The notes under the pieces were generated by a model, which saw nothing but the letters and a program-made list of their open reading frames with translations, had not been told where the DNA came from and did not search any database. Positions 1 to 8,376 of a stretch of DNA of 64,000 nucleotides are shown piece after piece. The position numbers and the translations under genes are program-made. Positions within the stretch are counted from its first letter, which is position 1; every line of letters begins with the position of its first letter. Location of the stretch: NCBI RefSeq assembly GCF_004339525.1, contig NZ_SMGE01000001.1, positions 496,001 to 560,000 of the forward strand. Direction: 5' to 3'. The stretch comes from Flavobacterium sp. 90 (GTDB taxonomy: Bacteria; Bacteroidota; Bacteroidia; Flavobacteriales; Flavobacteriaceae).

Positions 1-1
1 A

Positions 2-127
2 TCAAGAAAACTTGCCAATGTAAGCAACTTGCCAACATTTGCAACTTTTGTAAACGGACAATTAGTTGGAGAAACTCAAACCAACAAACAAGAAGTTTTA
101 ATCGACCTGGTAAATGCTATCGCTTAA
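2..127 (+). CDS. Thioredoxin-like protein, 3' end only
   Basis: The reading frame is open from the window edge to a TAA at 125-127 and gives the last 41 residues of a protein. The stretch LPTFATFVNGQLVGE matches the cis-proline strand and following hairpin of the thioredoxin fold. The CxxC active site would lie upstream, outside the window, so activity cannot be judged. It stands just before a DUF6952 gene and thiol peroxidase, which suggests a small thiol-redox cluster. Family assignment rests on the C-terminal third alone. Confidence 0.6.
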   Translation, partial: SRKLANVSNLPTFATFVNGQLVGETQTNKQEVLIDLVNAIA

Positions 128-145
128 TGAGATCAATTAGACTTG

Positions 146-224
146 CTTAGATTTTTAGACTTCTTAGAAGATGTCTGAATTTTCAAAAAAATCTAAGAAG
201 TCTGAGAATGTCTAAAAATCTAAG
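146..224. repeat. Imperfect inverted repeat between thioredoxin-like and DUF6952 genes
   Basis: The left arm at 146-168 and the right arm at 192-224 are inverted copies of a TCTAAGAAGTCT...AAAAATCTAAG unit; the right arm has about ten extra bases (GAGAATGTCT). It could fold as a long AT-rich hairpin and may terminate the upstream gene. An ATG at 208 lies inside this repeat and is therefore a poor start for the next gene. Confidence 0.5.
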
Positions 225-234
225 AAATCTAATT

Positions 235-492
235 ATGAAATTACCCGTAATAAAGCAATTGACCCAATTTATCGAAGAAAACGATCAGGATTATATCATT
301 GAAACGATTGAAGTTCTGGAAGCGATGACTGAAATTCCGTCTCTAAAAGATGAAGAATTAGATGTAATTGGAGAATTAATTTCAAATATGTATGGTGCAC
401 TTGAAGTACACAAAATGGTAGTTCAGGGTACTGATAAAAAAGAAGCTTTAAATGCGTTCATGAAACGTGTTCTAGGTTCTATCGATAAATAA
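235..492 (+). CDS. DUF6952 family small protein
   Basis: A protein of 85 residues starting MKLPVIKQLTQFIEEN, acidic and predicted helical, without signal peptide or membrane segment. It matches what I know of the DUF6952 family, which occurs beside thioredoxin-like and thiol peroxidase genes in Flavobacteriia; its function is unknown. I chose the ATG at 235 over the in-frame ATG at 208 because the upstream nine codons fall inside an inverted repeat and MKLPVIKQL looks like the natural start. A Rho-independent terminator follows at 534-570. Confidence 0.75.
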   Translation: MKLPVIKQLTQFIEENDQDYIIETIEVLEAMTEIPSLKDEELDVIGELISNMYGALEVHKMVVQGTDKKEALNAFMKRVLGSIDK

Positions 493-533
493 TCGACCTT
501 TTTTTCTTAAGAAGAAATAAAAAAACATGACTT

Positions 534-570
534 AAAAAACGCTTTCATTCCAAGGAGGCGTTTTTTTTTG
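534..570 (+). terminator. Rho-independent terminator after the DUF6952 gene
   Basis: A stem pairs AAAACGC (to 541-543) with GCGTTTT (from 558), with a loop of about 14 bases, followed by a run of nine T and more T-rich sequence. It separates the thioredoxin/DUF6952 unit from tpx. Confidence 0.75.
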
Positions 571-596
571 TTTTTTTTAGTTTTTAGCACAAACAA

Positions 597-694
597 AGTC
601 ATTGCGAGGAACGAAGCAACCACACTAACAATAATCAAACTTTACAAAATAAAAGCGCAAACTATAGTGAGATTGCTTCGTTCCTCGCAAAGAC
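597..694. repeat. Inverted pair of a dispersed GAGGAACGAAGCAA repeat
   Basis: The arms at 597-620 (ATTGCGAGGAACGAAGCAAC) and 671-694 (GATTGCTTCGTTCCTCGCAA) are near-perfect reverse complements, 50 bp apart. The core GAGGAACGAAGCAATC is, as far as I know, a dispersed intergenic repeat in many Flavobacteria. No gene lies between 493 and 835, so this pair and the terminator account for most of that gap. Confidence 0.7.
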
Positions 695-802
695 AAAACA
701 TCACGTTGATAACATAAATCATCAAATTATTCGTTATCTTATTACTAGCTTAATTGTAGCGACAACCCGTAACAAATACTTTTAGATTCAAATATTAATC
801 CT

Positions 803-810
803 TACTTTTG
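803..810 (+). promoter_or_regulatory. Bacteroidota -7 promoter box for tpx
   Basis: TACTTTTG matches the TAnnTTTG consensus of the Bacteroidota housekeeping sigma factor and lies 25 bp before the tpx ATG. No clear TTTG -33 element was seen at the right spacing. Confidence 0.5.
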
Positions 811-835
811 AACCTCATTAATTTAAACAAAAATC

Positions 836-1333
836 ATGGCTTCAATAACATTAGGAGGAAATCCAATTCATACATCAGGCGAATTACCAACAGTTGGATC
901 GCAACTTGCTGATTTCAAATTAGTACAAAACGATTTATCAGTTGCTTCATTGAGCAATTTCGCAGGAAAAAAATTAGTTTTAAACATTTTCCCAAGCATT
1001 GATACAGGAACTTGCGCAACTTCAGTTAGAAAATTCAACGAAAGTGCAAGCAACTTAGAGAACACTACAGTTTTATGTATTTCAAGAGATTTACCTTTTG
1101 CTCAAAAACGTTTTTGTGGAGCCGAAGGATTAGAAAATGTTGTAAACTTATCTGATTTTCAAGAAGGTGCATTTGGTAAAACTAACGGATTAGAAATCGT
1201 TGACGGACCATTGGCAGGTTTACACTCAAGAGCAATCATTGTGGTTGACGCAAACGGAAAAATTACACATACAGAACAAGTTGCAGAAATTGCAAACGAA
1301 CCAAATTACGAAGCAGCTTTAGCAGCACTATAA
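836..1333 (+). CDS. tpx: Thiol peroxidase (atypical 2-Cys peroxiredoxin)
   Basis: A 165-residue protein of normal length for Tpx, which reduces hydrogen and alkyl peroxides in the cytoplasm using thioredoxin. The peroxidatic cysteine is C60 in SIDTGTC and the resolving cysteine is C94 in KRFCGAEG, the Tpx arrangement; T57 and R82-region SRDLPFAQ also fit the family. A further cysteine, C81, precedes SRDLPF. The thioredoxin-like gene upstream fits as a possible partner. A promoter box is at 803-810, and the start is fixed by the typical N-terminus MASITLGGNPI. Confidence 0.95.
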   Translation: MASITLGGNPIHTSGELPTVGSQLADFKLVQNDLSVASLSNFAGKKLVLNIFPSIDTGTCATSVRKFNESASNLENTTVLCISRDLPFAQKRFCGAEGLENVVNLSDFQEGAFGKTNGLEIVDGPLAGLHSRAIIVVDANGKITHTEQVAEIANEPNYEAALAAL

Positions 1334-1342
1334 TACCAATAA

Positions 1343-1717
1343 ATGGAATTTCAAAAAGACAATACTTTTGTTACAGGCCGACTTAAAAGCATGACTTATG
1401 CTTTTAACGGTGCTGTAAAACTTATAAAAACAGAACACAGCATTATGGTTCAATTCTCATTGGGAATTTTCATGACCATTGCTGGTTTTTATTTTCATAT
1501 TTCGCAAACTGAATGGCTTTGCCAAACATTAGCAATCGGCTTAGTTTTAAGTGTCGAAGGATTGAATACGGCTGTTGAAAAAATAGCAGATTTTATTCAT
1601 CCTGATTACAGCAGACGAATCGGATTTATAAAAGATATTGCCGCTGGAGCGGTATTTTTTGCTGCAATGACAGCGATCGCAATAGGCTTGATTATTTATA
1701 TACCAAAATTTATATAG
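1343..1717 (+). CDS. dgkA: Diacylglycerol/undecaprenol kinase family membrane protein
   Basis: A 124-residue integral membrane kinase with three hydrophobic segments (about 36-52, 58-75 and 97-122). The signature EGLNTAVEKIADF at about 71-83 and KDIAAGAV at about 97-104 carry the Glu, Asn and Lys-Asp pairs of the DgkA fold. In Gram-positives this family phosphorylates undecaprenol and in Proteobacteria diacylglycerol; the sequence does not decide between them. It begins 9 bp after tpx and ends 19 bp before ftsK, so it is probably cotranscribed. Confidence 0.88.
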   Translation: MEFQKDNTFVTGRLKSMTYAFNGAVKLIKTEHSIMVQFSLGIFMTIAGFYFHISQTEWLCQTLAIGLVLSVEGLNTAVEKIADFIHPDYSRRIGFIKDIAAGAVFFAAMTAIAIGLIIYIPKFI

Positions 1718-1736
1718 GCAATAGGAAACCCCAATA

Positions 1737-4184
1737 ATGGCAAAAACAACAAAAAAGGAAACTCCAGACAAAAAAAACGAACCAAAAGCGGAGACGATAA
1801 GATCCCGAAAATTAACCAAACAACAAAAGTTTGTTTTGGGATGCCTTTTGATACTCTTTTCAGTTGCATTATTAGTTGCATTCATTTCTTTTTACGTCAA
1901 CGGACAATGGCAAGCTGATCAAAGTGCAGTTAGCCAGCTTAGTGACCGTTCTGAAGTTGTAGAGAATTGGCTCGGAAAATTCGGAGCTTATCTCGCCGAC
2001 CTAATCGTATATAGAGGATTTGGAATCGCTTCTTTTGTATTAGTTCGATTATTTTTCCTTACCGGAATGTTTTTAGCATTAGAATTATCTCTAAAAAAAC
2101 TAAAAAACATATGGTTTTGGGACTTATTTGCTATTATTATTGTTTCTGTTCTATTTGGATTTTTCGCCACTTCAGCACCTGAATTGGGCGGAACAATTGG
2201 TTATGAATTAAATTTATTCCTACAGGATTACATCGGAAAAACAGGAACCTTATTGACTTTGCTTTTTGGATTAATTGTTTATCTGATTTTTAAAATCAAA
2301 CTTTCTCCTGAAAAAATTCAGTCCTATTTTGATTCTACTAAAAAAGAATTCAACTCTGAATTAAATTCGATAAAAACGCCTCAACAACCGGAAAGTGCTT
2401 ACAATCTGGAAGAATTTGCCATTGAAGAAGATCCTGAATTAGATAATACCCATCTAAAAACGGAAGTTTCTCAATTCGAAATCAACAAAGAAGCTTTAAA
2501 ACCAACTATAAATCATTCATCTGAAATTGATTTAAATCCGGTTTTAAAACCTCTTCAAATGGATATTAATCCTGTAACAACGGCTCCGGTACACATTGAA
2601 GAATTTGTTATCGAAAAAGCTGAAGAAGAAGATATTATCGAAGAAAATCTGGCTTCACGCCTTGTTGCAGATTTCGGATTATTTGACCCTACTTTAGATT
2701 TATCGAATTATAAATTCCCAACAATCGATTTATTAAAAGAATATTCGACTGGAGGAATTACGATTAATCAGGAAGAATTAGAAGAAAATAAAAACAAAAT
2801 TGTAGATACACTTCGTAACTATAAAATTGAAATCGCACAGATTAAAGCGACCGTTGGTCCATCTGTAACTTTATACGAAATTGTACCGGAAGCAGGAATC
2901 AGAATTTCTAAAATTAAAAGCTTAGAAGATGATATTGCTTTATCACTTTCTGCATTAGGAATTCGTATCATTGCGCCAATTCCAGGAAAAGGAACAATTG
3001 GTATTGAGGTTCCGAATAAGAATCCTACTATGGTTTCTATGAAAAGTGTTATTGGATCAGCGAAGTTTCAGGAAGCCGAAATGGAGTTGCCAATTGCTTT
3101 AGGAAAAACAATTTCGAACGAAACTTTTGTGGTCGATTTAGCCAAAATGCCTCACTTATTGATGGCGGGTGCTACAGGACAAGGAAAATCTGTTGGTTTG
3201 AATGCTGTTTTAACTTCACTTTTATACAAAAAACATCCAGCCGAAGTAAAATTTGTTTTGGTCGATCCAAAAAAAGTAGAACTTACGCTTTTCAATAAAA
3301 TTGAAAGACATTATTTAGCCAAACTTCCTGATGCGGGAGACGCAATTATTACAGACAATGCAAAAGTAGTAAATACTTTAAACTCACTTTGCGTTGAAAT
3401 GGACAATCGTTATTCATTATTGAAAGACGCAATGGTTCGTAATATTAAAGAATACAACGAAAAATTTAAAGCTAGAAAATTAAATCCCGAAGCCGGACAT
3501 CGTTTTCTTCCTTATATTATACTAGTTGTCGATGAGTTTGCCGATTTAATTATGACTGCCGGAAAAGAGGTAGAAATTCCTATTGCGCGTTTGGCTCAGT
3601 TAGCGCGTGCGATTGGTATTCACTTGATTATCGCAACACAAAGACCATCTGTTAATGTTATTACAGGTTTGATTAAGGCGAATTTCCCTGCCAGAATTGC
3701 TTTTAGAGTAACATCAAAAATTGACTCGAGAACTATTCTGGACACACAAGGAGCTGATCAATTAATTGGTCGTGGAGATTTATTATATACCAACGGAAAT
3801 GATGTTGTTCGTGTACAATGTGCATTTATTGACACTCCCGAGGTCGAAAAAATTACGGATTTTATTGGTTCCCAAAAAGCGTATGCCACAGCATATTTGC
3901 TTCCGGAGTTTGTTGGAGAAGAAACTGGCATTAATCTTGATATGGATATTTCCGAAAGAGATACCTTATTTAGAGAAGCGGCAGAGATTATTGTTAACGC
4001 GCAGCAAGGTTCAGCTTCATTATTGCAAAGAAAATTAAAATTAGGATACAACAGAGCCGGTCGTTTGATCGATCAGCTGGAATCAGCTGGAATTGTTGGT
4101 CCGTTTGAAGGCAGTAAAGCAAGAAGTGTGAACATATCTGATTTGAGTGCTCTTGATCAATTTTTTAATAATGAACAAAATTAA
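1737..4184 (+). CDS. ftsK: DNA translocase FtsK
   Basis: An 815-residue septal DNA pump that moves chromosome ends towards dif during division. The N-terminus has about four membrane helices (25-50, 85-110, 120-145, 165-185), followed by an acidic linker (about 200-310). The motor has a Walker A GATGQGKS at 478-485 and a Walker B VVDEFAD with the Asp-Glu at about 599-600, and a C-terminal winged-helix gamma domain (LLQRKLKLGYNRAGRLIDQLE, about 762 onward). Length and domain order are normal for Bacteroidota FtsK. The lolA-like gene starts just downstream. Confidence 0.96.
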   Translation: MAKTTKKETPDKKNEPKAETIRSRKLTKQQKFVLGCLLILFSVALLVAFISFYVNGQWQADQSAVSQLSDRSEVVENWLGKFGAYLADLIVYRGFGIASFVLVRLFFLTGMFLALELSLKKLKNIWFWDLFAIIIVSVLFGFFATSAPELGGTIGYELNLFLQDYIGKTGTLLTLLFGLIVYLIFKIKLSPEKIQSYFDSTKKEFNSELNSIKTPQQPESAYNLEEFAIEEDPELDNTHLKTEVSQFEINKEALKPTINHSSEIDLNPVLKPLQMDINPVTTAPVHIEEFVIEKAEEEDIIEENLASRLVADFGLFDPTLDLSNYKFPTIDLLKEYSTGGITINQEELEENKNKIVDTLRNYKIEIAQIKATVGPSVTLYEIVPEAGIRISKIKSLEDDIALSLSALGIRIIAPIPGKGTIGIEVPNKNPTMVSMKSVIGSAKFQEAEMELPIALGKTISNETFVVDLAKMPHLLMAGATGQGKSVGLNAVLTSLLYKKHPAEVKFVLVDPKKVELTLFNKIERHYLAKLPDAGDAIITDNAKVVNTLNSLCVEMDNRYSLLKDAMVRNIKEYNEKFKARKLNPEAGHRFLPYIILVVDEFADLIMTAGKEVEIPIARLAQLARAIGIHLIIATQRPSVNVITGLIKANFPARIAFRVTSKIDSRTILDTQGADQLIGRGDLLYTNGNDVVRVQCAFIDTPEVEKITDFIGSQKAYATAYLLPEFVGEETGINLDMDISERDTLFREAAEIIVNAQQGSASLLQRKLKLGYNRAGRLIDQLESAGIVGPFEGSKARSVNISDLSALDQFFNNEQN

Positions 4185-4191
4185 TCCAATC

Positions 4192-4884
4192 ATGAAAACA
4201 AAAATTCAAGAAATCAACCACAATTCTATCGCAAACATGACTAAAAAGTGTCTTCAAATGGCAATTATTTTGCTTTTGAGCTACACTTCTATTCAAGCTC
4301 AGGATAAAAAAGCGAAAGATTTATTGAACGAAGTAACTTCTAAAATAAAAAGCTACGACAACATTGTTATTGACTTTAAATATTCACTGAATAATGCTAA
4401 AGAAAATATCAATCAGGACAGCAAAGGAAATGTAACCATGAAAGGAAATCAATATGTATTGAATTTTATGGGCGTTACAAAGATGTTCGATGGGCAAAAA
4501 ACATACACCATAAACCCTGAAGATGAAGAAGTTACCATCTCTAAAGTAAACGAAAAAGACGATACTGCTATTACACCATCAAAGATGCTTACTTTCTTTA
4601 ATTCCGGATACAAATACAATATGGACATTGTTCAGAATGTTAAAGGAAGAAAAATTCAATATATTAAATTAGCTCCTACAAATACAAAAGATCAAAGAAA
4701 AGAGATTCTTTTAGGTATTGATGTTCAGACAAAACACATCTATAATTTGATTGAAACTGGAAAAAACGGAACAAAAACAACTTTGACCGTTAATTCTTTT
4801 AAAACCAATCAACCTTTATCAAAAAATCAATTTACCTTTGTAGCGAGCAAATATCCAAAGTACTACATCAATAAATTAGATTAA
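4192..4884 (+). CDS. lolA: LolA-like outer-membrane lipoprotein carrier
   Basis: A protein of about 230 residues with an N-terminal hydrophobic export signal (CLQMAIILLLSYTSIQA, then a QA-Q cleavage region) and a predominantly beta body (KGNVTMKGNQYVLNFMGVTKMFDG...KTYTINPEDEEV) typical of the LolA/LolB half-barrel. LolA carries lipoproteins across the periplasm to the outer membrane. Three ATGs are possible: 4171 (overlapping ftsK), 4192 and 4237; 4237 gives the most compact signal peptide (MTKKCLQMAI), so the true start may be later than given. It is 7 bp before the LptF/G gene, consistent with an envelope-biogenesis operon. Confidence 0.85.
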   Translation: MKTKIQEINHNSIANMTKKCLQMAIILLLSYTSIQAQDKKAKDLLNEVTSKIKSYDNIVIDFKYSLNNAKENINQDSKGNVTMKGNQYVLNFMGVTKMFDGQKTYTINPEDEEVTISKVNEKDDTAITPSKMLTFFNSGYKYNMDIVQNVKGRKIQYIKLAPTNTKDQRKEILLGIDVQTKHIYNLIETGKNGTKTTLTVNSFKTNQPLSKNQFTFVASKYPKYYINKLD

Positions 4885-4891
4885 TTCAAGG

Positions 4892-6352
4892 TTGAAAATT
4901 TTAGACAAATACTTACTAAAAACATTCTTACTTACATTTACTACGGTATTTGTAATCCTTTTTTTCATATTCATACTTCAAACCGTATGGCTTTTTATCG
5001 CAGAACTTGCGGGTAAAGACCTCGATTTGATATTGGTTTTAAAATTCCTGCTATTTTCGATGCCAAGAATTATTCCGTTGGTTTTACCACTTTCGGTTTT
5101 ATTGGCTTCGATTATGTCTTTTGGAAATTTAGCCGAGAATTACGAATTCGCCGCAATGAAATCTTCCGGGATTTCATTGCAAAGAGCGATGCGGGCTTTA
5201 ATTATATTCATATTCTTTTTAAGCATAGTTGCGTTTTGGTTCGCCAATAACGTAATTCCTTATGCTGAATATAAATTTATGAACTTCCGTAAAAATATCG
5301 CTCAGGCAAAACCTGCAATGGCAATTGCCGAAGGTCAGTTTAACGATGTTGGTCTTTACAACATTAAAGTAAACAAAAAATCAGGTGAGAACGGGAATAT
5401 TCTGACTGGAGTTACAATCCACGAGAAACCCAATAATATGGGGGAAAACAAAACCGTTATCAAAGCAAAAAACGGAGAATTAATCAGTAATGAAAAATCC
5501 AGTATATTAAAGCTGGTTTTAAATGATGGTTATTACTATCAGGATGTTACTCCAAAAAAATACGAAGACCGCGCTAAACTTCCTTTTGTAAAAGGGAAAT
5601 TCAAGAAACAAATTATCAATATCGACTTATCTGAGTTAAACAAAGTCGATGAAGATAAAGAAAGTATTAGTGGTACAAACGCAATGTTAAACGTTAACGA
5701 ATTGCGCTATACTCTTGATTCTTTAAACAAAAACCTGAACAATGAAATTCTTTCTTTTTCAGAAAATATAAATCAACGTGTTGGAATTAGAAAATCTGCA
5801 ATACCTATAAAAGCAGATTCTACTAAAAAGAAAAAACCGTTGCCAAATAACCTTTTGTCATTATACAAAAACAAACAAAAGGCAGAAATCTTAAGAATGG
5901 CCAGCAGTAATGTGACCAGTAACATCTACTCTATTGAATCAACTCAAAAAGATTTAAAAGATAAACAACGAGAAATCAATAAACATCTAACGGCTTTATA
6001 CGAGAAGTTTGTGATTGCCTTTGCTTGCTTTTTGATGTTTTTTATTGGAGCTCCGTTAGGTGCTATTATCCGCAAAGGAGGACTTGGTTTACCAATTGTC
6101 TTTGCAGTTTTAATCTTTATTACCTTCCATTTCATTAATACTTTTGGAAAAAGACTTTCACAAGAAGGCGGTATGAGCCCATTTGTAGGTTCATGGATGT
6201 CATCGTTTGTATTGTCGCCATTGGCTATATTATTGACATATCGTGCAACAAACGACAATGGATTAATAAACTTTGATGCTATTATCACTCCTATTTCACA
6301 ACTAATTCAAAAAATTTCCGAGCGGTTTTTTCCGGCTCAAAATCAACAATAA
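4892..6352 (+). CDS. LptF/LptG family permease (YjgP/YjgQ)
   Basis: A 486-residue inner-membrane permease of the lipopolysaccharide export ABC transporter. Membrane helices at about 12-35, 52-75 and 97-120 are followed by a periplasmic domain (about 130-360) and three C-terminal helices (about 368-470), the standard YjgP/YjgQ layout. The start codon is TTG at 4892 (TTGAAAATTTTAGAC, giving MKILDKYLL); no upstream ATG is in frame. One permease only is present here, so its LptF or LptG partner must be elsewhere. Confidence 0.92.
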   Translation: MKILDKYLLKTFLLTFTTVFVILFFIFILQTVWLFIAELAGKDLDLILVLKFLLFSMPRIIPLVLPLSVLLASIMSFGNLAENYEFAAMKSSGISLQRAMRALIIFIFFLSIVAFWFANNVIPYAEYKFMNFRKNIAQAKPAMAIAEGQFNDVGLYNIKVNKKSGENGNILTGVTIHEKPNNMGENKTVIKAKNGELISNEKSSILKLVLNDGYYYQDVTPKKYEDRAKLPFVKGKFKKQIINIDLSELNKVDEDKESISGTNAMLNVNELRYTLDSLNKNLNNEILSFSENINQRVGIRKSAIPIKADSTKKKKPLPNNLLSLYKNKQKAEILRMASSNVTSNIYSIESTQKDLKDKQREINKHLTALYEKFVIAFACFLMFFIGAPLGAIIRKGGLGLPIVFAVLIFITFHFINTFGKRLSQEGGMSPFVGSWMSSFVLSPLAILLTYRATNDNGLINFDAIITPISQLIQKISERFFPAQNQQ

Positions 6353-6354
6353 TT

Positions 6355-7488
6355 ATGTCAACAACAAAAATACAATTGAATACCATTGAAGAAGCTATAG
6401 AAGATATTCGTCAAGGTAGAGTTATCATTGTAGTCGATGATGAAGATCGCGAAAACGAAGGTGATTTTTTGGCTGCAGCCGAAAAAGTAACTCCGGAAAT
6501 GATCAATTTTATGGCTACTCACGGACGTGGTTTAATTTGCGCTCCGTTAACAGAAAGTCGTTGTAAAGAATTGGACTTAAGACCAATGGTCAGCAATAAT
6601 ACGGATCATATGGAAACTGCTTTTACAGTTTCTGTAGATTTAAAAGGACATGGTGTAACTACGGGAATTTCTGCAGCGGATAGAGCTAAAACTGTATTAG
6701 CTTTGACAGATTCAAATGTTAAACCACATGAATTAGCGAGACCAGGACATATTTTTCCTTTGGTTGCCAAACAAGGAGGAGTTTTAAGAAGAACCGGGCA
6801 TACAGAAGCTGCTATTGATTTTGCAAGATTGGCGGGATTTAAATCTGCTGGTGTAATCTGTGAAATTCTAAACGAAGACGGAACTATGTCTCGTTTGCCT
6901 GAATTGGTAAAAGTGGCTAAGAAATTCGACCTTAAATTAGTTTCCATAGAAGACCTGGTTGCTTACAGAATGCAACACGATAGTTTGATTGTAAAAAAAG
7001 AAGATTTTGATATTGAGACTCGTTTTGGAACTTTTAGATTAAGAGCTTACGAACAAACGACAAATAAACAAATTCATATTGCTTTAACAAAAGGAACATG
7101 GAATCTTGGAGAACCAATCTTAACCAGAATCCACTCTTCTCAGGTAAATAATGATTTATTAGGAACTTTAACTAACAATGCTGAACAACAATTAGACGGC
7201 ATGTTTAAAGTTATAAATGAAAACGGAAAAGGCGCTGTAATTTTCATCAATCAGGATATGCAAGCGGTAAATTTATTAAGCCGTATCTCCGAACTTAAAG
7301 CTCTACAAGCTGAAGGAACAATGAAAGCTCCAAAAGTAATTATTGATAGCAAAGATTACGGAATTGGCGCTCAAATATTGCATGATATTGATATTTCTAA
7401 AATTAGATTGGTATCTAACACAGAGCAAACAAAACGTGTCGGAATGATTGGATACGGATTAGAAATTACTGAATACGTAAGTTATTAA
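6355..7488 (+). CDS. ribB: DHBP synthase fused to a degenerate GTP cyclohydrolase II domain
   Basis: A 377-residue protein. Residues 1-205 form an intact 3,4-dihydroxy-2-butanone-4-phosphate synthase, with the acidic DDEDRENEGD loop at 28-37 and the conserved RPGHIFPL and RTGHTEAA motifs; it makes the four-carbon precursor of riboflavin from ribulose 5-phosphate. Residues 206-377 align in position with GTP cyclohydrolase II but lack its hallmarks: the zinc-binding cysteine segment (GSLRCDCG type) is replaced by LLGTLTNNAEQQLDGM, and RQEGRGIGL by INQDMQAVN. The C-terminal half is therefore unlikely to be a cyclohydrolase. This resembles the RibBX hybrids known from Proteobacteria. It lies 2 bp after the LptF/G gene. 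Confidence 0.92.
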   Translation: MSTTKIQLNTIEEAIEDIRQGRVIIVVDDEDRENEGDFLAAAEKVTPEMINFMATHGRGLICAPLTESRCKELDLRPMVSNNTDHMETAFTVSVDLKGHGVTTGISAADRAKTVLALTDSNVKPHELARPGHIFPLVAKQGGVLRRTGHTEAAIDFARLAGFKSAGVICEILNEDGTMSRLPELVKVAKKFDLKLVSIEDLVAYRMQHDSLIVKKEDFDIETRFGTFRLRAYEQTTNKQIHIALTKGTWNLGEPILTRIHSSQVNNDLLGTLTNNAEQQLDGMFKVINENGKGAVIFINQDMQAVNLLSRISELKALQAEGTMKAPKVIIDSKDYGIGAQILHDIDISKIRLVSNTEQTKRVGMIGYGLEITEYVSY

Positions 7489-7489
7489 T

Positions 7490-7879
7490 ATGACGACATT
7501 AGAAGAAAGAATTACAAAATCTGAAACACATATATTCAAAGCTGTTTTTCCGAGTACTACAAACCATTATGACACTTTATTTGGAGGAACTGCACTTCAT
7601 TTGATGGATGAAGTCGCTTTTATTTGCGCGACGAGATTCAGCAGAAAAAAAGTAGTGACGATTTCAACAGGTCAAATTGATTTTAAAAAAGCAATTCCGG
7701 CAGGAACTTTAATCGAATTAGTAGCAAAAGTTGTTTCTGTAGGAAGAACAAGTTGCAAAATTCATGTCGATATTTTCATGGAACAAATGTATACAGAGCT
7801 TCGCGAGACGGTAGTTTCAGGAACTTTTTCGTTTGTTGCGGTAGACGAAAACAAGAAACCAACACCGATTTTAGACTAA
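7490..7879 (+). CDS. Acyl-CoA thioesterase, hotdog fold (YciA-like)
   Basis: A 129-residue cytoplasmic hotdog-fold enzyme that hydrolyses acyl-CoA thioesters. The conserved helix region is HYDTLFGGTALHLMDEVAF (about 27-45) with the Asp of MDE as a likely catalytic residue, then TGQIDFKKAIPAGTLIELVAKV, the second family block. Length is normal for a single-hotdog YciA/BACH-type enzyme. It begins 1 bp after the ribB stop and is the last gene of the backbone operon. Confidence 0.88.
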   Translation: MTTLEERITKSETHIFKAVFPSTTNHYDTLFGGTALHLMDEVAFICATRFSRKKVVTISTGQIDFKKAIPAGTLIELVAKVVSVGRTSCKIHVDIFMEQMYTELRETVVSGTFSFVAVDENKKPTPILD

Positions 7880-7988
7880 ATCCATTATTTAACAAAAAAA
7901 TATTGTTTTAGTAAATACTGATAATTAGGCACTTAAAAATTATCTTAAAAAAATCGCTAAAAAAGTTTTTATAATCGGAAAAGCGCAC

Positions 7989-7996
7989 TATATTTG
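7989..7996 (+). promoter_or_regulatory. -7 promoter box for tRNA-Ser
   Basis: TATATTTG matches TAnnTTTG exactly, 33 bp before the mature tRNA 5' end. The -33 region is T-rich (AAAAGTTTTT at 7961-7970) but has no exact TTTG. Confidence 0.6.
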
Positions 7997-8028
7997 CACT
8001 CGCAATCACGAAATGATCGCGACATACT

Positions 8029-8116
8029 GGAGAAATGGCAGAGCGGTCGAATGCGGCAGTCTTGAAAACTGTTGACTGTAACAGGTCCGGGGGTTCGAAT
8101 CCCTCTTTCTCCGCCA
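8029..8116 (+). tRNA. tRNA-Ser (anticodon UGA), host site of the ICE
   Basis: The acceptor strand GGAGAAA (8029-8035) pairs with TTTCTCC (8106-8112), followed by discriminator G and an encoded CCA (8114-8116). The anticodon arm GCAGT-CTTGAAA-ACTGT shows TGA as anticodon, the T-arm carries GGTTCGAATCC, and there is a long variable arm as in serine tRNAs. An integrase gene and its likely binding sites follow directly, so the 3' end is the probable attachment core. The gene is intact, as usual when the element restores the tRNA end. Confidence 0.97.
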
Positions 8117-8120
8117 GATG

Positions 8121-8190
8121 AAGTTTCAAAAGAAACTTTAAAAGTCAAAACCCTTTAAATACTAGTATTTAAAGGGTTTTTTGTTTTTTG
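8121..8190 (+). terminator. tRNA terminator with a 34-bp perfect palindrome
   Basis: 8147-8180 is a perfect palindrome with arms AAAACCCTTTAAATACT and its complement, followed by TTGTTTTTTG. A smaller hairpin, AAGTTTC-AAAA-GAAACTT, stands at 8121-8138. Both are between the tRNA and the integrase; the larger is the likely transcription end of the tRNA. Confidence 0.75.
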
Positions 8191-8226
8191 ACAAGTGGCA
8201 AAAAACACATATATTATCAAAGTACG

Positions 8227-8312
8227 GTGACCCTATGAGTGACCCCGATTTTTTTTCGCAAAAAAAGCAAAAAAAAGGGTCACTAAAAAAAGTGAATTGC
8301 CCGGGAATTCCC
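8227..8312. other. Candidate integrase arm/excision sites at the left end of the ICE
   Basis: GTGACCC occurs at 8227-8233 and 8239-8245 (12-bp period) and inverted as GGGTCAC at 8277-8283; the palindrome GGGAATTCCC follows at 8303-8312. The cluster lies between the tRNA attachment site and the integrase gene, where arm-type sites of tyrosine recombinases normally lie. Assignment is by position and repetition only. Confidence 0.5.
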
Positions 8313-8376
8313 TGAAAACACTATAAACTTTCAGCGATTTTAAATCAATTTGATTATTAATTTAAAATTGTGAGTT

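Noticed and set aside
7908..8129. 73-residue - strand reading frame over the tRNA-Ser
   Set aside because: It runs antisense through the whole tRNA; the [14 protein letters not shown] sequence is the well-known false protein from tRNA genes.
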